Shown: positions 1-9,470, numbered from the stretch's first letter. The stretch is DNA of 64,000 bases from Aggregatibacter aphrophilus ATCC 33389 (GCF_900636915.1 NZ_LR134327.1:620001-684000), one strand, 5' to 3'. The notes: generated by a model from the letters alone, not told the origin. Translations and numbers: made by a program.

Positions 1-51
1 GCAGGTTTTTTAACCTGCCTTTTCTATTTGTAAGGCGGATTTTAGTCCGCC
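1..51 (+). terminator. Tandem hairpins upstream of rnb
   Basis: Two short hairpins lie in the first 51 bases. The first (1-18) pairs GCAGGTT with AACCTGC and is followed by CTTTTCT. The second (34-51) pairs GGCGGA with TCCGCC and is followed by ATTTTAT. They probably terminate a gene that lies before the window. Confidence 0.5.
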
Positions 52-102
52 ATTTTATGACGGCTTCGGCGGACTCCACTCTGCCCTACGATAAAAATAA
101 TT

Positions 103-2082
103 ATGTTCCAAGACAACCCATTACTCGCACAACTCAAACAACAAATTCATGACAGTAAAGAACGTGTAGAAGGCACGGTAAAAGGCTCCGATAAAGCCTA
201 TGGCTTTTTAGAATGTGATAAAAAAAGCTACTTTATTGCACCACCTGCCATGAAAAAAGTGATGCACGGCGACAAAATCAGTGCCACTATCGAAAAACAA
301 GGCGATAAAGAACAAGCCGAACCGGAGACCTTAATCGAGCCGATGCTTACCCGTTTTATCGCGAAAGTGCGGTTCAATAAAGACAAGAAATTGCAGGTGC
401 TTGTTGATCACCCTAACATTAATCAGCCCATTGGCGCCGCGCAAAGCAAAGCCGTCAAAGAAGAATTACAGGAAGGCGATTGGGTTGTGGCAACCTTAAA
501 AATCCACCCTTTGCGCGACGATCGTTTTTTCTATGCGCAAATCACTCAATTTATTTGCCACGCCGATGATGAACTGGCACCTTGGTGGGTGACACTTGCG
601 CGTCACGAACAACCGCGTGAACCGGTACAAGGACAAGATCACTATGAAATGCAAGATCAAGAAACGCGCGAAAATCTGACCGCACTTCACTTCGTCACTA
701 TCGACTCTGAAACCACGCAGGACATGGACGATGCCTTGTATATTGAGCCTATTGCCTCAAACGGTGAACAAACCGGCTGGAAATTAGTGGTTGCCATTGC
801 CGATCCGACGGCTTATATCAGTTTAAATTCACAAATCGAAAAAGACGCCAAACAACGTTGTTTCACCAATTATCTGCCCGGCTTCAATATTCCGATGTTG
901 CCACGGGAACTTTCTGATGAGCTTTGTTCCTTAAAACCTCACGAAACCCGTCCGGCATTGGTTTGCTACATTCAAACGGACTTACAGGGCAACATCAGTG
1001 CGCCGGCAAAATTTGTGTTAGCCGATGTGCAATCAAAAGATAAATTAACGTACAACCAAGTCTCTGATTACTTAGAAGACAAAGACAATGCTTGGCAACC
1101 GGAAAATCCGGAAACGGCACAGCAAATTCACTGGTTGCACCAATTTACCCTAACTAGAACGCAATGGCGCAAAACCCACGCACTGCTTTTTAAAGAAAAA
1201 CCGGATTATTCTTTCGTGCTGGCAGAAAACGGCAAAGTGCAAGAAATTAAGGCGGAGTATCGCCGTATCGCCAACCAAATCGTGGAAGAATCCATGATTA
1301 TCGCGAATATCTGCGCCGCCCAATTTTTACATGAAAACTTACAGTGCGGCATTTTTAACACGCACAGCGGATTCGATAAAAAATTCTTGGAAAACGCCCA
1401 CAATTTCTTGTTAGCTAATTTAGCCAATGATGAAAATAAAGCGGAATTACAAAGCCGTTATGCACCAGAAAATTTGGCAACCTTAAAAGGTTACTGCCAA
1501 ATGCGCCATGATATTGAACCGATTGAAGGAGATTATTTGGAATTCCGTTTGCGTCGTTTCCTCACTTTCGCAGAATTTAAAGCGGAATTAGCACCGCACT
1601 TTGGCCTAGGCTTAAAGGGTTACGCCACGTGGACGTCGCCAATCCGCAAATATTCCGATATGGTGAACCATCGCTTAATCAAAGCCCATTTAGCCAACCG
1701 CGATTTTACCAAACCGGAAGAAACGGTACTTGCCCGCTTGCAAGAAGCACGTCGCCAAAATCGTTTGGTGGAACGTGATATTGCCGATTGGCTATATTGT
1801 CGTTATTTGGCGGATAAGGTGGAAAGCAAAGTCGAATTTGAAGCCGAAGTACAAGACGTCACCCGCGGCGGCTTGCGTGTCATGCTGTTGGAAAACGGTG
1901 CCTCCATGTTTATCCCGGCCTCCACACTCCATGACAACCGAGAGGAAATCACCATAAATAATGATGAAATAGCCTTCTACATTAAAGATCAGCGCCAATA
2001 TAAAATCGGCGATCTTATCCGCGTGCAACTGAACGAAGTAAAAGAAAACACACGAAGTATCGTAGGAACCATCTTAAAATAA
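103..2082 (+). CDS. rnb: Exoribonuclease II
   Basis: RNase II is a processive 3'-to-5' hydrolytic exoribonuclease that degrades single-stranded RNA to nucleoside monophosphates. The 659-residue product has the family layout: N-terminal cold-shock-like domains, a central RNB catalytic domain and a C-terminal S1 domain (about residues 560-645). The metal-binding acidic residues are D201, D207, D209 and D210, in the segment TIDSETTQDMDDA, the same numbering as in E. coli RNase II. The family also includes RNase R, but the length and the lack of a basic tail fit RNase II. The gene stands alone: hairpins lie upstream, and a bidirectional terminator separates it from the convergent Sel1 gene. No clear Shine-Dalgarno is visible before the ATG. 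Confidence 0.95.
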   Translation: MFQDNPLLAQLKQQIHDSKERVEGTVKGSDKAYGFLECDKKSYFIAPPAMKKVMHGDKISATIEKQGDKEQAEPETLIEPMLTRFIAKVRFNKDKKLQVLVDHPNINQPIGAAQSKAVKEELQEGDWVVATLKIHPLRDDRFFYAQITQFICHADDELAPWWVTLARHEQPREPVQGQDHYEMQDQETRENLTALHFVTIDSETTQDMDDALYIEPIASNGEQTGWKLVVAIADPTAYISLNSQIEKDAKQRCFTNYLPGFNIPMLPRELSDELCSLKPHETRPALVCYIQTDLQGNISAPAKFVLADVQSKDKLTYNQVSDYLEDKDNAWQPENPETAQQIHWLHQFTLTRTQWRKTHALLFKEKPDYSFVLAENGKVQEIKAEYRRIANQIVEESMIIANICAAQFLHENLQCGIFNTHSGFDKKFLENAHNFLLANLANDENKAELQSRYAPENLATLKGYCQMRHDIEPIEGDYLEFRLRRFLTFAEFKAELAPHFGLGLKGYATWTSPIRKYSDMVNHRLIKAHLANRDFTKPEETVLARLQEARRQNRLVERDIADWLYCRYLADKVESKVEFEAEVQDVTRGGLRVMLLENGASMFIPASTLHDNREEITINNDEIAFYIKDQRQYKIGDLIRVQLNEVKENTRSIVGTILK

Positions 2083-2189
2083 ACTCAAAGCGCGGTTAAA
2101 TTTTAGGGTGTTTTACTCACTAAAACATCCTAAAAATCGAGTGTATTCCTGTTTGAGAAAGGATCAGAATTTGAAAAAACCACTCAACA

Positions 2190-2220
2190 AAAAAATCCAT
2201 CTTATTAGATGGATTTTTTT
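2190..2220. terminator. Bidirectional terminator between rnb and the Sel1 gene
   Basis: AAAAATCCATCT and AGATGGATTTTT pair around a TATT loop. A-rich and T-rich flanks make the hairpin usable on both strands, between two convergent genes. Confidence 0.85.
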
Positions 2221-2224
2221 ATGG

Positions 2225-2947
2225 TTATTGATAATAACTTAACATCTCTAGTCTTTCCCGTGCCATTCCGGAAAAATGGCTCTGTTGAGCAATGAGGTCA
2301 CGGTAGATAGAAATTGCCATTGGACGGTTGCGTTTGGTGCCGACACCGTGTTCATACATCAGGCCTAGACGAAAAATAGCTTCTTCATTACCTAATTTGG
2401 CACTTTTTTCTAACCAGTGAAAAGATTTATTAAAATTTTTAATTTTGTTCTCGTTAAAATATAGCATGCCCAAAATGAGCATAGCATGAGAATCGTTGAA
2501 TTCTGCTGATTGCTCCAATAACTCCATGCCATGTTTCAAGCTTTTTTGTATACCGTAGCCTCCGACATACATAATCCCTAAATTGGTCAGCGCATTGACA
2601 CTGCCTTTTTCTGCTGCTTCACTAAACCACCAATAGGCTTTTTCATAATTTTGCTCAACGCCGTCGCCACCAAAATAAAAACGACCTAAATCTAATTGAG
2701 CATTTCGATCATCTTTTAATGCTAAAATCCGCATAATATTAAAGGCAGTACGGGCATCATCTTGAGCAAAAAATTGCCTTGCTAAATTTCTTAATTCATC
2801 ATTATTCAGTTTATTTTGTACAAACTTACTCATGGTCTGCGCAGTTTGCTCTACCGACCAGGCCACATCATCGATTGCCTGTGCGGAGAAACTGAATAGC
2901 CCCAACAATATCGCAAAATTTCTTAACTGTTTTTTCATCATCTTCAT
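2225..2947 (-). CDS. Periplasmic Sel1-repeat (TPR-like) protein
   Basis: The 240-residue protein begins with a signal peptide (MKKQLRNFAILLGLFSFSAQA, probably used from the third or fourth residue), so it is predicted to be periplasmic. From about residue 80 it carries tandem Sel1-like repeats, recognisable by motifs such as A-x-x-x-L-G-x-x-Y-x-x-G-x-G-V and by W-F-x-x-A-A-E-K-G. These alpha/alpha solenoid repeats usually mediate protein-protein contacts. No enzymatic motif is seen and no specific partner can be named. The start overlaps the stop of the upstream membrane-protein gene by 4 bases (ATGA), so the two genes are very likely translationally coupled. Confidence 0.75.
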   Translation of the reverse strand: MKMMKKQLRNFAILLGLFSFSAQAIDDVAWSVEQTAQTMSKFVQNKLNNDELRNLARQFFAQDDARTAFNIMRILALKDDRNAQLDLGRFYFGGDGVEQNYEKAYWWFSEAAEKGSVNALTNLGIMYVGGYGIQKSLKHGMELLEQSAEFNDSHAMLILGMLYFNENKIKNFNKSFHWLEKSAKLGNEEAIFRLGLMYEHGVGTKRNRPMAISIYRDLIAQQSHFSGMARERLEMLSYYQ

Positions 2948-3660
2948 AAAGTAGCATATAACAAATTGGCGAAAAACAAGAGGGAAATGCCCATTTCGGT
3001 GAGCCCAACTTGCTTTACCGATAATTTCTTATGCGGTAACCAAATTGCACGAATTAACGGCGGTACAAAAGCGAATGCCATTAAATATTGTTGGAACAAG
3101 AGGAAGACAAGAATACAAACCACATGAAAACCAATAGAGAATTTCAAATATAACGGATTCTTGCGTTCACGCATGACCGATTTTACGTACAATGTGGTTC
3201 CGATAAAAAATAGACTTGGATATAAAGCGACCAACCAAATATTGTGGTCAAACGCACGGTCAGGGAAGTAATAAGACCCCATACCGGCGATAGCAAAAAT
3301 AATAATCCCAACTAAATCATTTAAAAATGCACGTTCATCTTTTTGCTTAACATAATGGATACTAACTAAAACTAACGGCAACATGGCAACAACAAATAAT
3401 ACAGTGTGCCAGTTATAAACTACCACTGGAATGGCAAAAATGACACAAGCGAAGAAATATATCCATGACCATTTGATATACAGTTCTAAATTTCTGCCTT
3501 TAAATAAATTTAAGAACGGATAGGTCATTAAATATAACGAAAACCATGCCAATAAGAAGAAAACATGTTGCCAAATAGGGCGACCGAGTAACATTCCGTA
3601 TAAAAATGGCATTAAGGCCATTACGATGGCGCCATGCTGATTAGAAATTAGTAGTTTCAT
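2944..3660 (-). CDS. YwiC-like multi-pass membrane protein
   Basis: The 238-residue hydrophobic protein opens with KLLISNQHGAIVMALMPFL, close to the P-x-Q-H-G-A-x-x-M-x-x-x-P-F signature of the YwiC-like family. It has about seven or eight predicted membrane segments spread over its whole length. The function of the family is not established. It is the promoter-proximal member of a two-gene unit with the Sel1-repeat gene (4-base overlap), so the two may work together at the envelope. It is divergent from the RidA gene across about 110 bases. Confidence 0.65.
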   Translation of the reverse strand: MKLLISNQHGAIVMALMPFLYGMLLGRPIWQHVFFLLAWFSLYLMTYPFLNLFKGRNLELYIKWSWIYFFACVIFAIPVVVYNWHTVLFVVAMLPLVLVSIHYVKQKDERAFLNDLVGIIIFAIAGMGSYYFPDRAFDHNIWLVALYPSLFFIGTTLYVKSVMRERKNPLYLKFSIGFHVVCILVFLLFQQYLMAFAFVPPLIRAIWLPHKKLSVKQVGLTEMGISLLFFANLLYATL

Positions 3661-3721
3661 AAATAGGACTTATTATCAGTTTAAAGGTTCAAGAATTTTA
3701 GAGCTTTTTCCGTCAAATTGG

Positions 3722-3727
3722 TATAAT
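3722..3727 (+). promoter_or_regulatory. Candidate -10 element for the RidA gene
   Basis: TATAAT preceded by TTGG lies about 44 bases before the ATG at 3771. A Shine-Dalgarno GAGGAG lies just before that start. The -35 element is unclear. Confidence 0.45.
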
Positions 3728-3770
3728 CTCCAGCGGTTATTTTTGTGCTGAAACAATCGAGGAGAAAAAG

Positions 3771-4124
3771 ATGCACCCCATTCAACGTATCGACAGCGGT
3801 GCCCGTTTATCGGAAATGGTAATTTATAACGGTGTTGCTTATTTAGCGGGTCAAGTTCCAGAAACAACGCTAACAGAAAATGCTTACGCACAAACGAAAG
3901 AAGTTCTCTCATTAATTGATAAATTACTCGCCAAAGCCAATACGAATAAAAGTCGTATTTTAAATGCTCAAATTTTCCTTGCCGATATGTTGGATTATGC
4001 TGAAATGAATCATGCTTGGGATGAATGGGGTGATACAAACAATGCCCCTGCGCGCGCCACTGTTGAGGCAAAATTAGCGGACGCACGCTGGAAAGTTGAA
4101 ATTGTGGTGACGGCAGCAGTCTAA
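3771..4124 (+). CDS. RidA/YjgF/YER057c family protein
   Basis: The 117-residue protein belongs to the RidA superfamily, whose best-known members deaminate reactive enamine/imine intermediates made by PLP enzymes. The sequence shows the expected N-terminal beta-hairpin (VIYNGVAYLAGQVPE) and the C-terminal NAPARATVEAKLA segment. The conserved arginine in that segment is the substrate-carboxylate ligand in active RidA proteins. It resembles the YoaB-like branch more than canonical RidA, so the exact substrate is uncertain. The stop overlaps the stop of the convergent EEP gene by a few bases. Confidence 0.8.
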   Translation: MHPIQRIDSGARLSEMVIYNGVAYLAGQVPETTLTENAYAQTKEVLSLIDKLLAKANTNKSRILNAQIFLADMLDYAEMNHAWDEWGDTNNAPARATVEAKLADARWKVEIVVTAAV

Positions 4125-4981
4125 TGAAATACATCCACCTCCACCAACAATGGAGCATGATCGGAAGCCTCAGTTGGGCGGGTGGTTGCGGAAGTCACGG
4201 ATAAACCGCGTAAAAAGACATGATCCAACGGATAATCTAAAAAGCGCAGGCGATGATCCTCAGAGAAATTCACTTCCTGTAAATCATATTGCTTTGCCAG
4301 TTCGCGAATTAACGCTAAGCGATAACCGTTCCAAGAATTAAAATCTCCTGCCAACACAATCGGCCCATGATGTCGGTTCACCAATGACATCAGTCTGCTA
4401 AGTTGTTGACGATAAGCAGCAAGATTGATTTCAAAATTAATCAAATGCACATTAACCACGAGCAAGGCTTGCCCATTAGCCAATGGAAATGTCATGGCCT
4501 CCCCCACTTTAGGAATGCGAATCCAAGGCTCAACTTCTGCACCGGCACAGTAAAAGTGCGGTGAAAATTTTGAAAGAATCTGCACGCCGGATTGCTGTGT
4601 TAAATAAGCAAAGGCCGTAGCATAAAGTGCGGTAGGAAATTGCGATGAAAATTTCTCGGCTAAGTTTTGCGTATTGGTGGCTTCCTGTAACAACAGAAAA
4701 TCTTTACCCTGTACTAAATTTTCCAATTCTTCTTGCCAACCATGATCCAACCCTTTATGCACATTCCAAATCAATAAACGAAACTTATCTTGCTGAATCG
4801 AGTTAATATTTTCCTCCGTTTGGAAACAAGTCAAACCGCTATCTGTTTTCATCGGGTGATAAGCTAAATTCTCAGTCTGTTGGAATTCGATATGAACGGG
4901 AGAAAAAATCTCCACGCTATAAAAAAGGTAAGAAGGAACAGTAGCTAACACAGCAAAAATCACAAATAAAATCTTACGCAT
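4121..4981 (-). CDS. Endonuclease/exonuclease/phosphatase (EEP) family protein
   Basis: The 286-residue protein has an N-terminal hydrophobic anchor or signal segment (ILFVIFAVLATVPSYLFYS) followed by an EEP fold. Recognisable motifs are LLIWNVHKG near the start of the domain, LLQEAT (the catalytic glutamate), LAGDFNSW (the D-x-N motif) and the C-terminal SDHAPLLVEV, which holds the catalytic Asp-His pair. It resembles the YafD subgroup of unknown substrate. Whether it cleaves nucleic acid, phospholipid or another phosphodiester cannot be told from the sequence. It lies 12 bases downstream of dnaX on the same strand and may be co-transcribed. Confidence 0.7.
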   Translation of the reverse strand: MRKILFVIFAVLATVPSYLFYSVEIFSPVHIEFQQTENLAYHPMKTDSGLTCFQTEENINSIQQDKFRLLIWNVHKGLDHGWQEELENLVQGKDFLLLQEATNTQNLAEKFSSQFPTALYATAFAYLTQQSGVQILSKFSPHFYCAGAEVEPWIRIPKVGEAMTFPLANGQALLVVNVHLINFEINLAAYRQQLSRLMSLVNRHHGPIVLAGDFNSWNGYRLALIRELAKQYDLQEVNFSEDHRLRFLDYPLDHVFLRGLSVTSATTRPTEASDHAPLLVEVDVFH

Positions 4982-4993
4982 TGGAAATCAACC

Positions 4994-7036
4994 TTACACC
5001 GGGCGAATACTTTTCACGTCAATCGTGCAATTAAATGCCTGTTCTAATAATTTCAGTTTCTTATCTTGCAATACATCTATTTCTGCCTGTTCACGCAATG
5101 TCATGTAAGTTTTACGGCGATAATCTGTTGGCGTTAAGTAAGCTGCATCATCATTGACATCCACAGTCAACTGCAACGTTTTTTCTAGCACAAGAGAAAC
5201 TGCTCGTTGCAAAGCACTACGATGTTTTTCTTGATTCAAATGAGAATGGCTGGAACGCACACCAAGTTTTAATTCATCATCTGATTCCTGCCAAATAAAG
5301 GTATTCAAAGCAAATTCTTTAGTGAGATTCTCTACACCACTTTGCTCAATTAAGCGTGCCCAACGATCTTGTTCTTGAGTTAAATTGACGATTTTTTGTT
5401 GTAATTCAGGTGTGATGTCTTGCAGAATGGCGGCCTTGATTTCGGAAGGTTTTGGGCCTTCTTGCACATTGGCAAGTTCTGGATTGCTCCACTCCCAACG
5501 ATAGTCCTCACCAAGCAGCTCGCCATCATTTTCATCGGTATCGGATTCGGTTGAATTTTCTACCGCACTTTTCGCTTCCCTATTTTCTTTATCGGCTAAA
5601 AGTGCGGTCGTTTTTGGCAACGAATTTTCGCTTAAGTGCTCAGACTTTTTTTTTTCTGATGCACTAGGGCTTGGCATAGCCCCTAATTGATTCAGGCCTT
5701 CTAATGCATTAAGCACCGGCGAATTCACCAACGCTTCGGCGGGTTGTTCCAAAGATTGAGCCTGTGTAGTTTGAAGATTGGCTTGATGGGGAACATCTTG
5801 ATGAATCGGCTGTTTTTTTGCCTGATAGTGTGCCTTGATAGCTTGAGACACTACCGGCATTTCAATGGCATGAACCGATTGTGCAGCGGATGGCATCGAA
5901 GATTTAGTAGCATTTTCTACCGCACTTTGCGCCGGTTCCGTAGCAATGACATGATTCACTAATTTCGGATGAAATGCCAAGGCACGCAATAGCACCATTT
6001 CCGCCCCCATGCGTGGCGTTGGTGCCAAGGTGAGTTCTTTTCGGCCAGTAACCAATACTTGATAAAAGAATTGCACATCTTCCGGTACAATATGCTTGGC
6101 TAAAAAACCAATTTGATTGGATTCATCAATATTCGGTTGTGGCAATAATTGTTGCATGGCGATTTTGTGTAAATTTTCCGCCACTTCCCGTAATAATTCA
6201 TCCCAATCCCCAGCTTTATCGGCAACAGCATTCACCACCTGCATAAGTTTTTCGCCATTACCTTGTTGTAAGGCATAAATGATGTCGATAGCTTGACTTT
6301 CATCCAATAAGCCAAGCATCTCCTTTACCACGCTCAGCGTCACCTTGCCGTTACTCATGGCAATGGCTTGATCCGTTAAACTTAAACTGTCTCGAATACT
6401 ACCTTGGGCTGCATTGGCTAACTTATCCAACGCCAGATCTTCAAACGGAATATTTTCCTGTTGCAAAATATCGGCCAAATGCGCAGAGATTTGTTGTGGC
6501 TCCAAAGCCTTCAAATGGAACTGCATACAACGGGACAAAATTGTCACCGGCAGCTTATGCGGATCTGTAGTGGCAAGCAGGAATTTCACATATTCCGGCG
6601 GCTCTTCCAAGGTTTTTAACAACGCATTGAAGGAATGGCGGGAAAGCATATGCACTTCGTCGATAAGATACACTTTATAGCGTCCAACCACCGGTTTGTA
6701 TTGCACGTTATCCAGTAATTCTCGGGTATCTTCCACTTTCGTGCGGGAAGCGGCATCAATTTCGATTAAGTCAATAAAATTGCCTTCTTCTATGGCCTTG
6801 CAGTGCTCGCACTCACCACAAGGTTCGGCCGTCACGCCGTTGACGCAATTCAGTCCTTTAGCAAATAACCGAGCGATGGAGGTTTTGCCCACACCACGGG
6901 TGCCGGAGAAAAGATAAGCATGGTGCAAGCGATTTTCACGTAAACCATTTGCAAGTGCCGCCAAGACGTGCTGCTGCCCAATAACCTCGTTAAAGGTTTT
7001 TGGTCGCCATTTTCTTGCCAATACTTGATAACTCAT
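4994..7036 (-). CDS. dnaX: DNA polymerase III subunits tau and gamma
   Basis: DnaX is the ATPase of the replicative clamp loader. The 680-residue full-length product (tau) has a Walker A GTRGVGKT at residues 45-52, zinc-binding cysteines C64, C73, C76 and C79, and the ATPase and collar domains up to about residue 370. A low-complexity linker follows, then the tau-specific C-terminal domain. At codons 461-464 the coding strand reads GAA AAA AAA AAG. This contains the A AAA AAG slippery heptamer, and the -1 frame then gives one Val codon and TGA, so a 465-residue gamma would be made as in E. coli. Inverted uptake-signal copies lie just downstream. apt lies upstream on the same strand. Confidence 0.95.
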   Translation of the reverse strand: MSYQVLARKWRPKTFNEVIGQQHVLAALANGLRENRLHHAYLFSGTRGVGKTSIARLFAKGLNCVNGVTAEPCGECEHCKAIEEGNFIDLIEIDAASRTKVEDTRELLDNVQYKPVVGRYKVYLIDEVHMLSRHSFNALLKTLEEPPEYVKFLLATTDPHKLPVTILSRCMQFHLKALEPQQISAHLADILQQENIPFEDLALDKLANAAQGSIRDSLSLTDQAIAMSNGKVTLSVVKEMLGLLDESQAIDIIYALQQGNGEKLMQVVNAVADKAGDWDELLREVAENLHKIAMQQLLPQPNIDESNQIGFLAKHIVPEDVQFFYQVLVTGRKELTLAPTPRMGAEMVLLRALAFHPKLVNHVIATEPAQSAVENATKSSMPSAAQSVHAIEMPVVSQAIKAHYQAKKQPIHQDVPHQANLQTTQAQSLEQPAEALVNSPVLNALEGLNQLGAMPSPSASEKKKSEHLSENSLPKTTALLADKENREAKSAVENSTESDTDENDGELLGEDYRWEWSNPELANVQEGPKPSEIKAAILQDITPELQQKIVNLTQEQDRWARLIEQSGVENLTKEFALNTFIWQESDDELKLGVRSSHSHLNQEKHRSALQRAVSLVLEKTLQLTVDVNDDAAYLTPTDYRRKTYMTLREQAEIDVLQDKKLKLLEQAFNCTIDVKSIRPV
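5562..5608. repeat. Inverted pair of uptake signal sequences inside dnaX
   Basis: ACCGCACTTTT (5562-5572) and AAAAGTGCGGT (5598-5608) are perfect inverted copies separated by 25 bases. In the dnaX mRNA they can form an 11-bp stem starting about 37 bases after the slippery heptamer. This is farther away than a typical stimulatory hairpin. Confidence 0.7.
5640..5651 (-). promoter_or_regulatory. dnaX programmed -1 frameshift site
   Basis: On the minus strand a run of ten A followed by G supplies the heptamer A-AAA-AAG at 5651-5645. Slippage by -1 reads GTC and then the stop TGA at 5642-5640. That layout matches the E. coli dnaX site that produces gamma. The position, at the border between the core domains and the tau-specific tail, fits too. 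Confidence 0.75.
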
Positions 7037-7073
7037 GCTTTATCCTTGCTTGAATCATGCTAAAGAAGGCAAA

Positions 7074-7616
7074 TTACTCGCCTTCGAAATTCACTAAAGT
7101 ATAAGGTTCAACACCCAACCCAAGTAAACGTTGTTCGCCGCCTAAATCCGGTAAATTAATCACGAATGCGGCATATTTTACATCTCCACCAAGGCGTTGT
7201 ACCAATTTAATGGTTGCTTCGACTGTACCGCCAGTTGCCAACAAATCGTCAATAACTAATACGTTATCGTTAGCTTGAATAGAATCCGTATGGATTTCCA
7301 AGGTATCTTGACCATATTCCAATTCATAGGATTGTGCAATGGTTTCACGTGGCAATTTACCCGGTTTGCGTACTAACACAAAAGGCACGTTTAGCGCTAA
7401 AGCCACGGGCGCCCCAAAAATAAAGCCACGAGATTCGGTGCCGATAACTTTGGTAATTCCTTTCGCTTTAACATGCTGCACGATGAGTTCAATTGCGGCA
7501 TGAAATGCACTTGGATTTTCGACCAAGCTGGTGATATCACGGAAAATAATTCCCGGTTTCGGATAATTAGGAATTGATTTAATTGAAGATGCAATTAATG
7601 CAAGTTTGTTTTCCAT
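7074..7616 (-). CDS. apt: Adenine phosphoribosyltransferase
   Basis: Apt salvages adenine by converting it with PRPP to AMP. The PRPP-binding loop [13 protein letters not shown] is present in the C-terminal half, and the N-terminal part ([13 protein letters not shown]) is typical of the family. I start at the ATG at 7616 (product [10 protein letters not shown], 180 residues, the usual family length). The reading frame stays open upstream, but those extra residues contain an uptake signal sequence and look non-coding. dnaX follows after 37 bases, the same order as apt-dnaX in E. coli. Confidence 0.93.
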   Translation of the reverse strand: MENKLALIASSIKSIPNYPKPGIIFRDITSLVENPSAFHAAIELIVQHVKAKGITKVIGTESRGFIFGAPVALALNVPFVLVRKPGKLPRETIAQSYELEYGQDTLEIHTDSIQANDNVLVIDDLLATGGTVEATIKLVQRLGGDVKYAAFVINLPDLGGEQRLLGLGVEPYTLVNFEGE

Positions 7617-7706
7617 TTTTTTACCTAAAAGTGCGGTCATTTTTGAACGCGGATTGAAATTATAAAACGGGCGGCATATTACCATAAAAAGGCGATTTGC
7701 CGAACA

Positions 7707-8663
7707 TTAATGATAAAGATCTTCACCATTTTTTCTGGTACGCAACAGCTGCAAGATCCACACATATTGGACCGGAGTGGCAGTGACAAAACTTTCGATT
7801 TCTTCGTTCATGGCACGCGCCGACTGTTGCGGATCATCGCTTAAGGTCATTGGTGGATGAATTTCCATTTGGTACTTGCCCGCCTCGGCGTTATAACGCG
7901 GGAACATGGGAATTACTACCGCTTTCGCCAATTTCGCCATTTTATTGATGCCCGGCAGGGTTGCTTTGTACGTGGCGAAGAAATCCACATACACGCTCTG
8001 CTCTTCGCCAAAATCTTCATCCGGTAAATAATAGCCCATCTGACCCTGACGAATATGCGCTAAAAACGGTTTGATGCCATTTTGGCGGGCATGCATTTTG
8101 CCGCCGAAGCGTTCCCGCGCCAATGTCCAAAGCCAATCCACCAACGGGTTGCGGTGAGGGTTATACATAGATGTCATCGGAATGCCATGCGTGTGTAAAA
8201 TAATGCCGGAGGCATCAATTGCCCAACCATGCGGCACCAACAAAATTACGTTTTTCCCCTGCTCTTTTGCCTGCTTGATGTGTTCAATGCCGATAAATTC
8301 ACTCCGTTTTTGCAAATGTTTTTTAGAACGTACGGCAATTTCGCCAATACCTAACATTACTTGCGCCAACACGGCAAACATTTCATCAATCACCTGCTCG
8401 CGTTGTTGCTCCGTCCATTGAGGAAAACAATATTGCAAATTAATTTGCGCCCGTTTGCGTTGTTTTTTCGCTTTATGTCCGATAAACACGCCCAGTTTGG
8501 CAGCCAATTTATCACGCAGGCGAAAAGGCACGAAAGCCAGCAATAACAGTGCCAATATACCGAGCCAAACACCCCAGTATTTGGGTTTTAAATACGACCA
8601 TGAAAAATGCGGCTCATAGCCGACACGTGCGGTTAAACGAATGTTCTGTTGAGAATCTGTCAT
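7707..8663 (-). CDS. lpxM: Lipid A late acyltransferase (LpxM/MsbB type)
   Basis: The 318-residue inner-membrane enzyme adds a secondary acyl chain to Kdo2-lipid A. It has one N-terminal membrane segment (about residues 32-48) and the acyltransferase H-x4-D motif in the segment VPHGWAID. It also has LPDEDFG and the VVIPMFPRY block of the HtrB/MsbB family. The VPHGWAIDASG form and the H. influenzae-like neighbourhood (next to a TSUP permease, mepA and aroC) favour LpxM over the paralogue LpxL. Assignment to one of the two late steps rests on family resemblance only. Confidence 0.85.
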   Translation of the reverse strand: MTDSQQNIRLTARVGYEPHFSWSYLKPKYWGVWLGILALLLLAFVPFRLRDKLAAKLGVFIGHKAKKQRKRAQINLQYCFPQWTEQQREQVIDEMFAVLAQVMLGIGEIAVRSKKHLQKRSEFIGIEHIKQAKEQGKNVILLVPHGWAIDASGIILHTHGIPMTSMYNPHRNPLVDWLWTLARERFGGKMHARQNGIKPFLAHIRQGQMGYYLPDEDFGEEQSVYVDFFATYKATLPGINKMAKLAKAVVIPMFPRYNAEAGKYQMEIHPPMTLSDDPQQSARAMNEEIESFVTATPVQYVWILQLLRTRKNGEDLYH

Positions 8664-8699
8664 AAAAAACTTTGCGGAAATTCACCGCACTTTATACCG

Positions 8700-9467
8700 T
8701 TAAAAATTAAACCAGCCTTGATCAAAGGCCATTTTTATCGTCATGATAAAAGACATGACCACCACCATTGGGCGAATTAAGGTTTTGCCTTTGGTCATGA
8801 CCATTTTAGCGCCGAAATTTGCGCCAATAAATTGTCCTGCCATCATTACCAAGCCAACCGTCCATAAAATCTGTCCGCCGATTAAAAAGAAAATTAACGA
8901 AGCCAGATTAGACGTAAAGTTCATCACTTTGGCATGTGCGGTGGCTTTGGCTAAATTAAAACCAAGTAAAGTAACACAAGCCAAACTCATAATGGAGCCG
9001 GTGCCCGGACCAAAAAAACCATCATAAAATCCCATTAATGAGCCGATACAAAAAGCAAAGATGGGATATGATAGGCGCTGCTTACGATCTTCATCGCCTA
9101 ATTTAGGCGTAAGTAAAAAGTATAAGCCGATGGCCAAAATGAGAAATGGCAGAATTTTCTTAATTAAGGAGGCGTCGATTAATTGGATCAAAATTGTGCC
9201 GGCTACAGAACCAAGAAAGATCATCAGCAAAATCAACCAAACTTCCGAAAATTTAACCGCTCTTTTGCGTAAAAAATATAAACTGGCTGAAAATGAACCG
9301 CCACAGGCTTGGAGTTTATTTGTGCCAAGAGCAGCAGCTGGGGGAATGCCTGTCATTAATAAGGCGGGAATCGTTATTAACCCGCCACCACCGGCAATCG
9401 CATCGATAAAACCGGCAATGAACGCTACCGCAAATAAAATGGCTAAAATATCAACCCCAAACTCCAT
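8700..9467 (-). CDS. TSUP (TauE/SafE) family membrane permease
   Basis: The 255-residue integral membrane protein has the duplicated TSUP architecture. The first half has the motif AGFIDAIAGGGGLITIPALL, and the second half has the matching YDGFFGPGTGSIM. About eight transmembrane segments are visible. Members export sulfite, sulfoacetate or related anions, and the substrate here cannot be assigned. It sits 3 bases after the stop of mepA on the same strand, inside a conserved Pasteurellaceae cluster. Confidence 0.85.
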   Translation of the reverse strand: MEFGVDILAILFAVAFIAGFIDAIAGGGGLITIPALLMTGIPPAAALGTNKLQACGGSFSASLYFLRKRAVKFSEVWLILLMIFLGSVAGTILIQLIDASLIKKILPFLILAIGLYFLLTPKLGDEDRKQRLSYPIFAFCIGSLMGFYDGFFGPGTGSIMSLACVTLLGFNLAKATAHAKVMNFTSNLASLIFFLIGGQILWTVGLVMMAGQFIGANFGAKMVMTKGKTLIRPMVVVMSFIMTIKMAFDQGWFNF

Positions 9468-9470
9468 ATG

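Noticed and set aside
3676..4158. A 160-codon minus-strand frame overlapping the RidA gene
   Set aside because: It runs opposite to a convincing RidA protein and has no family features.
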